The notes under the pieces are model-generated. The model was not told the origin of the DNA and ran no database searches. It saw only the letters and a program-made list of their open reading frames with translations. DNA of 64,000 nt from an uncultured Alphaproteobacteria bacterium. GTDB lineage: Bacteria > Pseudomonadota > Alphaproteobacteria > UBA2966. Below are positions 57,113 to 64,000 of this stretch, in pieces. Every line of letters starts with the position of its first letter. Positions within the stretch are counted from its first letter, which is position 1. The stretch is taken from the NCBI GenBank assembly GCA_958295725.1, contig OY282368.1, positions 2,440,001 to 2,504,000 of the forward strand. Reading direction: 5' to 3'. Position numbers and translations under genes: made by a program.

Positions 57113-57980
57113 GGCCGTGTTGGCGAATTGTTGGAATTTCTGGACGATAGTTCTCCGTCGATGGTCCTGGGAGAACAAGCATGGCGTTACGCTTGCTCAT
57201 CAGCGATGCCCTGTGGTCGAAGATCGAACCCGTGCTTCAGGAGCTCAAGCACGCCGCCGGCAGCCCGCCGGCGCTCAGCGACCGGATGTTCATCGAGGCC
57301 GTCCTGTACCAGGCCCGCACCGGGACCCCGTGGCGGGACCTGCCCGATGAGTTCGGCAACTGGAATGCCGTCTATCACCGCTTCCGCCGTTGGGAAAAGC
57401 GCGACCTGTGGAAACGGCTCTGGCAGCGGTTCCAGACCCTCGACGATGAACGGCTCGGCGCGTTGTTCATCGATTCGACCATTGTACGGGCGCATCAGCA
57501 CGCGGCCGGAGCGTCAAAAAAAACGGCGGACAACAGGCCCAGGCTCTGGGTCGCTCTCGGGGTGGGTTCTCCACCAAGTTGCACGCGGCCTGCATTGACG
57601 AGCGCACCGGGGTGTCGTTCGTGTTGACTGGCGGACAACGCAATGACGCGGTGGCGTTCGAAACGGTGTGGGAGGGGGCGCCGGTGTTGCCCGCCCCGGT
57701 GGCCGTAGTGATGGACAAGGCGTATGACAGCAACGCCATTCGTCGGTTCCTGGCCGTGCGGGAGATTGAAGCCGTCATCCCGTCGAAAGCGAACCGGACC
57801 GAGCCGATTCCTCACGATGCGCGGAAGTACGGGTCGCGGGAGAAGGTCGAACGGTTCTTCAACAAGCTCAAGCAGTTCCGCCGCATTGCCACCCGCTATG
57901 AGAAGCTCGGTCGGACGTTCCTGGCGTTTGTTCATATCGTGTCCGCATGGATCGGACTCCGATAATTCATCAACACAGCC
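57113..57980 (+). mobile_element. IS5-family (IS427-group) insertion sequence, 868 bp
   Basis: Inverted ends GGCCGTGTTG (57113) and CAACACAGCC (57980) with one mismatch, flanked on both sides by TA (57111-57112 and 57981-57982), the usual duplication of this group. It carries one transposase in two overlapping frames. The right TA is also the left TA of the neighbouring IS630 element. Confidence 0.87.
57181..57965 (+). CDS. IS427-group transposase, two frames joined by -1 frameshift
   Basis: The first frame (57181-57627) gives the N-terminal domain and the first catalytic aspartate in ALFIDSTIVRAHQHAAGASKK. The second frame ends at 57965 with GGFSTKLHAACIDERTG, VVMDKAYDSNAIR (second Asp) and EKVERFFNKLKQFRRIATRYEK (Glu). 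They meet at a run of eight A at 57516-57523; slipping back one base there gives about 261 residues with a complete DDE set. Programmed frameshifting at such runs is known in this group. Confidence 0.85.
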
Positions 57981-57982
57981 TA

Positions 57983-59201
57983 GTGTTCTGTCATTCATCG
58001 AGTGTCGGATAAAGGCGTTTGAGGTTCACGCGGGCATCGTCCATAGTGAACTGCCAGTTGACCTTGGCCTGGATGCGGTCTCGGGACGCCTGCCAGGCTG
58101 CGACCTCGTTGCGCAGGACCTTGAGGGAGGCGATGCGGCGGTTGAGGCACTGACGGATCATGACGTTGAGTTCGACCTCGGCGACGTTGAGCCAACTGCC
58201 GTGTTTGGGCGTGTAGACGAACTCGAAGCGGTCCCACAGGGCCTTGGCCTCGGCCGGCGGAAAGGCCTCGTACAAGGCACCGGGGCGGTGGGTGTTCAGG
58301 TTGTCCATCACCAGTGTGATTCTCTTGGCGCCGGGGTGGCGCTCGGCAATGTCGTTGAGGAAGAGCGCCCAGTCGGTTTTGGTTCTGCGCGCCGTCACCT
58401 TGGTCATGCGCCGCCCGGCCAGGGGTTCGGTTGCCATGAACACGTTGCAGCTTCCGCAGCGCCGATACTCGTAGTCTTCGCGCGTCGGCCGCCCCGGTGC
58501 TGCCGGAACCGGTTTCCGCGTCTCGCCGATCAGTTGCCGGGGCGTCTCGTCCATGCACACCACGGGAAAGGCCGCATCGTAGGGACGCCGGTAGACGTCG
58601 AGAACCCTCTCCATCGCCGCCGCGAAGTCCGCGTTGCCCTGTGGGGGGATCACCCAGCCGACGCGCCGCCACGGCTTGATTGCGTTTTTTTTAGAACCCG
58701 GCGCACCGTCTCGTGCGACACACTGTCGATGTGGCCGAGTTCCACGACGCGGTCCGCCAGCAACCGCAGCGACCACTGCGAGCGGCCCTCCGGCGGCAAG
58801 GCGCAACTCAGCGCCACCAAGCGCGCCTCGAACGCGCCGTCTGCCTTGCGCACGTAGCTGGGACGGCGACCCTGCCGACCGCCGAGCGCCGCCTCCATGC
58901 CCTCCTCGACGAAACGCTTCTTGACCCGATCCACCTTGCGCGCACTGATGCGCAGGATCCCGGCAATGGCCTCCCCGCGCGCCCGGTGCTCGTTGAACTC
59001 GCCTTCGTCGCAGTTGAGCAGGACCAGCGCGTTGATCACCCTCTGAGATTGATGCGAACCCTTGCGCGTGATCCCCGCGAGCTCGTCCCGCTCCTCCTTC
59101 TCCAAAGTCACCACGTAACGCTTCATGCCGACCTCCTCGCCGTCGCTGGACGACGAGAAAGCTACCATCAAAAATACGACGTATCATGTGTGACACGACA
59201 C
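57983..59201 (-). mobile_element. IS630-family insertion sequence, 1219 bp
   Basis: Ends GTGTTCTGTCA (57983) and, read from the other side, GTGTCGTGTCA (59201) are inverted repeats, flanked by TA at 57981-57982 and 59202-59203, the known target of this family. It carries a transposase on the minus strand in two frames. Its outer end forms part of the stop codon of the MFS gene. Confidence 0.85.
57991..59126 (-). CDS. IS630-family transposase, two frames joined by -1 frameshift
   Basis: The first frame starts MKRYVVTLEKEERDELAGIT and holds a helix-turn-helix (AGILRISARKVDRVKKRF) up to HETVRRVLKK. The second frame continues NAIKPWRRVGWVIPP, then FPVVCMDETPRQLIGE (Asp-Glu), RITLVMDNLNTHRP (Asp) and TPKHGSWLNVAEVELN (Glu), and ends at 57991. 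The join is at eight A (T on the plus strand, 58685-58692), where a -1 slip fuses both parts. All DDE residues are present. Confidence 0.85.
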
Positions 59202-60448
59202 TAGCGCGAATCGCGCCGGGGTAGCAGGAAGACCAGGATGTTGGCGACCAGCATCGTACCGGCGAGGAAGTAGAACACCGATGTCAGGCCCCAGGTGTCA
59301 GCGACGAGTCCACCGATGGCGGGCGTCAGGGTGGAGAGACCGGCTTGGGCGCCGAACAGCAGACTCGTCGCCGAACCGCCAAGCCGCGGCGGAGTCAGGT
59401 CCAGTAGCCAGCTATGGATCACCGGCCGCATGGCGAACATGGCGAAACCCAGAACCGAAACACCGGCGATGAAGAGGGTTTCGCTGTCGATGAACGTGAG
59501 CATCGCGATGAGCGCCGTCGAGGCGCTCAGCGCGACGACGATGACCGGCCGGCGGCCGACCCGGTCGGAAGTGGTTCCCGCGACGGGAGCGGCGATCAGT
59601 CCGCCCACCTGCAGCGCCGAGAGGGCGAACCCGAGGGCCAGCGGGCTCGCGCCGACCACGTCGGCGAGATAGAGCGGCAGGAACACGAACAGGCCGTTCT
59701 GGGTCATGGTTCGGAAAGCGGCCATGATGCAGAGACCGAGCACCGCCTTGTCGCGAATCACGCCTTTCACCCGGGTGACGTATTCGCCGATCGACATGCC
59801 GTAGTCGCGCGGCGCGCGTCCAGTGCCCTTCTCCCGCAGCAGGATGGCAGCCACGGCCAGCGAGGCGACGAACACCGGTACCGCGTTGACCATCGCCGCG
59901 CCCTGCCAGGTGAACCAGGCCAGGGCCGCGCCCGCCATCAGGGGCGCCAGGCTGTCGCCGACGTTGGCGCCGAGCGCGTGGATGGAGAGCGTATAGCCCC
60001 GATTGTCGGGGAAGCGGCTGGATAGATAGGCGATCGCCGCCGGATGCCAAAGGTTTGCGCCCGCGCCGATAAAGACGATCATCGCGCCGATGATCAGGAA
60101 TTCGTCCGTCATACCGAGTGCCAGCAGCCCCCCGGCGCCCAACAAGAGGGCGACGATCTGGAACACGACCTGCCGCCCGACCACGTCGACCAAGGCGCCG
60201 CTGCCGATCGAGGCGGTGAACCCGCTGGCGTGATAGATGGCCACGAGCAGGCCGGCCTCGGCATAGCTCAGCCCCAGTTGCCGCGCGATGAACGGCAACA
60301 GGACATAGAAGGTGCCGAAGGCCCAGTGCGTACCGCCGTGACCCATCGCCAGGGTCACGACCGGTGTCTGATCGCGCCAGGAAATCCCGGTAAGTCGTTC
60401 GGAGAGGGACAAATTCCCGATCTCCGCTGGTTTGGGCCAGTCAGACAC
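59201..60448 (-). CDS. MFS transporter
   Basis: The 415-residue protein has about 12 hydrophobic segments and the MFS loop GALVDVVGRQVV after helix 2, plus TTSDRVGRRPVIVV in the second half. The start MGHGGTHWAFGTFYVLLPFIARQLGLSYAEAGL resembles the fosmidomycin-resistance (Fsr)-like branch; substrate unknown. The stop TAG is made from the IS630 target TA plus the first base of the IS, so the original C-terminus may have been longer. Its start overlaps the TauE/SafE gene end by 8 bases. Confidence 0.86.
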   Translation of the reverse strand: MSDWPKPAEIGNLSLSERLTGISWRDQTPVVTLAMGHGGTHWAFGTFYVLLPFIARQLGLSYAEAGLLVAIYHASGFTASIGSGALVDVVGRQVVFQIVALLLGAGGLLALGMTDEFLIIGAMIVFIGAGANLWHPAAIAYLSSRFPDNRGYTLSIHALGANVGDSLAPLMAGAALAWFTWQGAAMVNAVPVFVASLAVAAILLREKGTGRAPRDYGMSIGEYVTRVKGVIRDKAVLGLCIMAAFRTMTQNGLFVFLPLYLADVVGASPLALGFALSALQVGGLIAAPVAGTTSDRVGRRPVIVVALSASTALIAMLTFIDSETLFIAGVSVLGFAMFAMRPVIHSWLLDLTPPRLGGSATSLLFGAQAGLSTLTPAIGGLVADTWGLTSVFYFLAGTMLVANILVFLLPRRDSR

Positions 60449-61451
60449 TATACGCGGCAGCCCGTCTGGCGCAACGCGCCGAGGGCGCCAGGCAGTCGAG
60501 TTCCGTCTCCGATTCGCCCCTCAAAGGCGTATTCAGAGAGAGAGCGCCGCCGAGCCGCGACATAGCCCCCGAACTCGCCGGACGAGCCGTGCCGGCCGGT
60601 GCCGCCATGACGTTCCGGTCGGAAACGTCGAAGAAATCCCGCACTCCATTGGCGGATTTGTCATCCTGACCTCCTCGATCCGCGAGGACGTTGTTCGCGA
60701 CGAGCCACGTGCCCGAGGCCAGCAGCAGGATCAGAACCGTCCTGCGGAATCCGCTCTCGTCCACCCGCCTGTAGGCCATGAGACCGAGCTGCACCCCGAC
60801 CAGAAGCGCCGGGACGCTGATCAGGGTCAGGAGGCCGACCTCGCGGGTCAACAGCTCCTGGGAGGCGTAGGCCGCGACGACCAGCGTCAGGACGGAGAGG
60901 TTGTAGGGCTGCCACGTCGCCCGCTGCGCGTCCCCGGCCCACCCCCGCAGCCCGCACCAGACGGTGACCAGGGGGCCCGAAAGCCCGGCGATGCCGCCGA
61001 ATATCCCGCCGCCGAACCCCACCGCACCGTCGCCGAACGGGCCGGCGTCCGCGAACACCGCTCCGGGCCTCGCGACGAGACCGAACAGGCTGTAGGCGAT
61101 CAGGAACATGCCGAGGCCGACCTTGAGATCCGCCGCGTCGATGAAGTTCAGAAGAAATACGCCCAGGGGAATTCCCATCGCGCCGCCGATGACGAAGGGC
61201 AGCACGCGCCGGACGGAGATGGCGCGGCGGACGTGGACGATGGACCGGACCTGGCCCGCGACGGAGCAGATGGCAACCAGCGGTCCGGCGACGACGGGCT
61301 CCATGACGTGCAGCCAGAAGCCGAGCGCCACGATCCCCACGCCGAAACCCGCGAGCCCGGTGACGAAACCGGCCGCGAGGGCTCCCGCCGCCACCCAGAG
61401 AAATGCCGCGTCCACGTGACCACCGCGCCGACCGACGACCGCGCCAATCAT
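60441..61451 (-). CDS. TauE/SafE-family sulfite exporter-like permease
   Basis: The protein has 8 or so hydrophobic segments and the family's LAAGFVTGLAGFGVGIVALGFWL and GFGGGIFGGIAGLSGPLVTVWCGLRGW repeats. TauE/SafE proteins export sulfite or organosulfonates. From the ATG at 61451 it has 336 residues; a GTG at 61415 fits the family N-terminus better but has a weaker start. About 70 residues at the C-terminus (after LVANNVLADRGG) do not look like membrane sequence and are unlike the family, which usually ends near there. Confidence 0.8.
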   Translation of the reverse strand: MIGAVVGRRGGHVDAAFLWVAAGALAAGFVTGLAGFGVGIVALGFWLHVMEPVVAGPLVAICSVAGQVRSIVHVRRAISVRRVLPFVIGGAMGIPLGVFLLNFIDAADLKVGLGMFLIAYSLFGLVARPGAVFADAGPFGDGAVGFGGGIFGGIAGLSGPLVTVWCGLRGWAGDAQRATWQPYNLSVLTLVVAAYASQELLTREVGLLTLISVPALLVGVQLGLMAYRRVDESGFRRTVLILLLASGTWLVANNVLADRGGQDDKSANGVRDFFDVSDRNVMAAPAGTARPASSGAMSRLGGALSLNTPLRGESETELDCLAPSARCARRAAAYSV

Positions 61452-61553
61452 GCGCCGTCCGTGGCGGCGGAACAACCGGCCTTCGTCGAATTACAAAAAA
61501 TTTACTGGAATAGATATTCTTTTCTTACACGTATTGCACGATCCGGTGCGGTT

Positions 61554-61586
61554 CCAGGATAGAATAGGGGCCAGGATGGAATAGGG
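61554..61586. repeat. Tandem 17-bp repeat in the promoter of the enolase-superfamily gene
   Basis: CCAGGATAGAATAGGGG (61554-61570) is followed directly by CCAGGATGGAATAGGG (61571-61586), with one mismatch. It lies about 105 bases before the start at 61691, just after an unusually AT-rich stretch at 61490-61530. It could be an operator pair. Confidence 0.6.
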
Positions 61587-61690
61587 TTATGTGTGGCCAG
61601 TGTCCGTCTTCGACCGGGTCCGCGCGGCCCGGACCGTCATGGCAGGTCGAGTCGCCCTGTTCGGGCAGCGACCGATCCGGGAGACGCGGG

Positions 61691-62833
61691 ATGAGCGAGA
61701 TAGATATCCGCCGCGTGGATTGTTACGTGTTTCGTGCGCCCATCGACGTGCCGGTGGTGGCCGCTTTCGGAGCGTTCCGTGACCGGTCCGTCGTTCTCGT
61801 CCGCGTCGAGGACCGGGATGGCGCGTTCGGCTGGGGCGAGGTCTGGTGCAATTTTCCCAACTTCGGCGCCGAACACCGCGTCCGCTGGCTGGAGACGCTT
61901 CTGGCGCCCCGGATCATCGACCGTTCTTTCGAGTCGCCCGAAAGCGCATTCGTCGCGCTGACGGCGGAGTCGCACGTCTGGGCGCTCCAGTCCGGCGAGC
62001 CGGGCGCCGTCGCGCAGTGCGTGGCGGGAATCGACATCGCGTTGTGGGACATGGTCGCCCGGCACCGGGGCATACCTCTTCGCCACCTGTTGTCGCCCTC
62101 GGCCCTGGAGGCGGTGCCCGCCTACGCGAGCGGGATCAATCCGGACGGCGCGTCGGACACGGTGGAACGCGCCCGCGCGGCAGGATTCCGGAACTTCAAA
62201 CTCAAGATCGGTTTCGGCGAGAATCGGGATCTCGGCAACATGAGGGAGATCGCCGACGGACTCGCCGACGGCGAGCGTTTCATGGTCGACGCCAATCAGG
62301 CATGGGATCTGCCGACGGCGGCCGACATGGTAGACCGGATGGCGGGGCTGCCTCTCACGTGGCTGGAAGAGCCGTTGCCGGCGGACCGGCCGGCGGAGGA
62401 ATGGCGGGCGCTGCGCGAGGCCTCGGAGTTCGCGCTGGCCGGCGGCGAGAATCTGCGCGGCGAAGAGGCCTACCGGAGCCTCGTCGAGGCGGGTTGGTGC
62501 CGTTTCGTGCAACCGGATGTCTGCAAATGGGGCGGAGTCACCGCTTGCCGACGTGTCGCGCGGATGATCGCCGACGCGGGCCTGACCTATTGTCCCCATT
62601 TCCTGGCGGGTGGCATCGGCCTCCTGGCCTCGGCGCACCTGCTCGCGGCGGCCAACGGCGATGGGCTGCTCGAAGTGGACTTCAATGCCAATCCGCTGCG
62701 GGAAGGACTGGCCACGCCGTATCCGGAACTCGTCGACGGCGCGTTGACGCTCGACGATGCCCCGGGGCTCGGCGTCGCGCCCGATCTGGCCGCGGTGCGC
62801 GACATGCAGGTGATGCACGTCGAGATCTCATAG
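61691..62833 (+). CDS. Mandelate racemase/muconate-lactonizing enzyme-family protein
   Basis: The 380-residue enolase-superfamily enzyme abstracts a proton next to a carboxylate with Mg. It has the KxK pair K170/K172 (FKLKIGFG), metal ligands D200 (VDANQAW), E226 (WLEEP) and E253 (GGENL), and H303 (CPHFLAGG). Most sugar-acid dehydratases or racemases share this set. The ATG follows GAGACGCGGG. It overlaps the convergent CMD gene by 6 bases. Substrate unknown. Confidence 0.88.
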   Translation: MSEIDIRRVDCYVFRAPIDVPVVAAFGAFRDRSVVLVRVEDRDGAFGWGEVWCNFPNFGAEHRVRWLETLLAPRIIDRSFESPESAFVALTAESHVWALQSGEPGAVAQCVAGIDIALWDMVARHRGIPLRHLLSPSALEAVPAYASGINPDGASDTVERARAAGFRNFKLKIGFGENRDLGNMREIADGLADGERFMVDANQAWDLPTAADMVDRMAGLPLTWLEEPLPADRPAEEWRALREASEFALAGGENLRGEEAYRSLVEAGWCRFVQPDVCKWGGVTACRRVARMIADAGLTYCPHFLAGGIGLLASAHLLAAANGDGLLEVDFNANPLREGLATPYPELVDGALTLDDAPGLGVAPDLAAVRDMQVMHVEIS

Positions 62834-63394
62834 GCCATGACGCCGGTTCGACAGGGACGGCGGCGCACCGTCGGGGACCGGAACCTCGAAACCGTTCAAG
62901 GTCAGCGCCACCAGGACGTAGTAGCCGACGATGCCCACCAGATCGACAACGCCCCGCTCGCCGAGCGGCGCCAGCACGTCGGCATAGGCTTCGTCCGACA
63001 GGCGGTGCGTTTCCAGCAGCTCCGTGACCGCCGCGTGGACCGCGCGTTCGTCCTCGCGGGCGAACTCGGGCGGTCGGTCGTTCCTGATGGCTTCGATCGC
63101 GTCGTCCGAAATGCCGGCGTCGCGGGCAACCGGTTCGTGCAGGTGCCATTCCACCTGGCATGTCGTGTGGCGCGCGACGGTCAGGATCGCGAGCTCGGAG
63201 AGACGCGGCGGCAGCGACGAGCCGAAGCGACAGAAGGCGCCCAGCTTCTGGGCCCGCCCACACAGCTCGGGGCTCCTCAGCCAGGCGTGGAAGGGTCCCT
63301 GGACCTTGCCGCGCGGGCCTCCGGCTATCTCGTCGTAGACTTGGCGTTGCTCCGGCGACATGGCGTCGAGGTCGAGTTCCGGAAGGCGGGTCAT
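62828..63394 (-). CDS. Carboxymuconolactone decarboxylase/AhpD-like protein
   Basis: The 188-residue helical protein has the CMD/AhpD core SELAILTVARHTTCQVEWHLHEPVARDAGI near 67-96, with a cysteine and histidine in the usual active-site region, and ERGVVDLVGIVGYYVLVALTLNGFEV. Members act as decarboxylases or peroxidase-like proteins. It follows a dehydrogenase gene on the same strand by about 11 bases. Confidence 0.83.
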   Translation of the reverse strand: MTRLPELDLDAMSPEQRQVYDEIAGGPRGKVQGPFHAWLRSPELCGRAQKLGAFCRFGSSLPPRLSELAILTVARHTTCQVEWHLHEPVARDAGISDDAIEAIRNDRPPEFAREDERAVHAAVTELLETHRLSDEAYADVLAPLGERGVVDLVGIVGYYVLVALTLNGFEVPVPDGAPPSLSNRRHGL

Positions 63395-63405
63395 CGCGGG
63401 TTCCG

Positions 63406-64000
63406 TTACGCGGGCCGGGGGTTCAGAACACGAATCGGGCTACCGGCCAGCCATGACTCGATATTCTCCACGGTCTCCCCGTAGAACAGCCGGTAACTTT
63501 CCTCGGTGACGTAGCCGATGTGCGGCGTGAGCACCACGTTGGACAGGCTCCGATACGGATGGTCCGCCGGCAACGGCTCGATGTCGTACACGTCGAGGCC
63601 GGCGCCCGCGATGGTGCCTTGCCGGATGGCGTCGACCAAGTCCGATTCCCGAACGATCGGTCCGCGCGAGGTGTTGATCAGGAAGGCGCTCGCCTTCATG
63701 CGGGCGAGTTCCTCGGCGCCGATCAGGTCGCGGGTGCGCTCGCTCAATACCAGGTGGATCGTGACGAAATCGGACCGGGTCAGGAGCTCGTCCTTGCCGA
63801 CCCGCGCGGCGCCGCATTCATCGGCTCGTTCGTCGGTCAGGTTCCGGCTCCAGGCGATGACGGACATCCCGAACGCGGTCGCCACGCGCGCGACCCGGGA
63901 ACCGAGCCTGCCGAGACCCAGAATGCCGAGGGTCCTCCCCGCGAGGTCCGCGCCTACAGTGGTCTGCCACCGTCCGTCGCGCATGTTCGCGAACTCGAGC
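63406..64000 (-). CDS. D-2-hydroxyacid dehydrogenase, 5' end beyond window
   Basis: The visible 198 residues cover the NAD-binding and C-terminal part: LGILGLGRLGSRVARVA (Rossmann loop), INTSRGPIVRESDLVDA, GAGLDVYDIEPLP (catalytic Glu) and LTPHIGYVTEES (catalytic His). The family reduces 2-oxo acids such as glyoxylate, hydroxypyruvate or phosphoglycerate. The reading continues past 64000, so the N-terminal substrate domain is not seen. Confidence 0.88.
   Translation of the reverse strand, partial: LEFANMRDGRWQTTVGADLAGRTLGILGLGRLGSRVARVATAFGMSVIAWSRNLTDERADECGAARVGKDELLTRSDFVTIHLVLSERTRDLIGAEELARMKASAFLINTSRGPIVRESDLVDAIRQGTIAGAGLDVYDIEPLPADHPYRSLSNVVLTPHIGYVTEESYRLFYGETVENIESWLAGSPIRVLNPRPA

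Overview
The window is GC-rich, densely coding chromosomal DNA from an alphaproteobacterium, most likely a Rhodospirillales-like lineage. The evidence is an alphaproteobacterial-type glutamate-cysteine ligase, the dnaN-recF-gyrB order, an hrcA-grpE pair beside a dnaK-dnaJ-dapB block, a heptose (LPS) locus encoding HldE and HldD, and an apparent alphaproteobacterial RpoH-type promoter before dnaK. No species can be named from this sequence alone.

Layout: 1-3144 holds gshA (cut by the window start), rsmE and ubiA. 3338-7282 holds two tandem Asp/Glu-racemase-like paralogues and a lipidated S8 serine protease with an autotransporter-like tail. 7254-8110 is a GNAT/DUF1778 toxin-antitoxin pair. 8189-13423 is a catabolic block: a PEP-mutase/isocitrate-lyase-family enzyme, then two cysteine hydrolases enclosing two PuuE-like polysaccharide deacetylases, then a luciferase-like oxidoreductase. 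13644-17152 is a small defence locus: a Septu-like PtuA ATPase and PtuB HNH nuclease, where ptuB is split by an IS481-like element; a truncated inverted relative of that IS and tRNA-Arg(CCG) follow. 17350-24448 encodes CoA-dependent catabolism (two crotonases, an acyl-CoA ligase, a class III CoA-transferase) and two SDRs. 24445-25621 looks like a decayed foreign patch (truncated nuclease, small membrane protein, frameshifted membrane gene). 25649-29840 encodes GST, a quinol-monooxygenase-like protein, an LLM oxidoreductase, an alpha/beta hydrolase without its nucleophile, and an MBL hydrolase. 29854-39325 carries a sirtuin, a lipoprotein, the heptose genes, a PPP phosphatase, an ABC exporter, SCO, YcgN, a DapA-like lyase and a YgjP-like metallopeptidase.

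39338-56860 is the core block: gyrB, recF, dnaN, a macrodomain protein, dapB, dnaJ, dnaK, a DUF1848 protein, grpE, hrcA, an amidase, YjbR, a methyltransferase, tRNA-Ala(CGC), YggT and folD. 56937-59201 is an insertion-sequence cluster: an IS5-type fragment, an IS427-group element and an IS630-family element that abut at a shared TA. 59201-64000 carries an MFS transporter, a TauE/SafE permease, an enolase-superfamily enzyme, an AhpD-like protein and a 2-hydroxyacid dehydrogenase cut by the window end.

The strongest single observation is the interrupted ptuB. Removing the 1139-bp IS and one copy of its 5-bp target duplication restores one continuous 247-codon frame. Both complete elements in the IS cluster also carry an 8-A slippery run where their transposase frames join by a -1 shift. 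Functional calls rest on motif recognition by eye; no database search was run.
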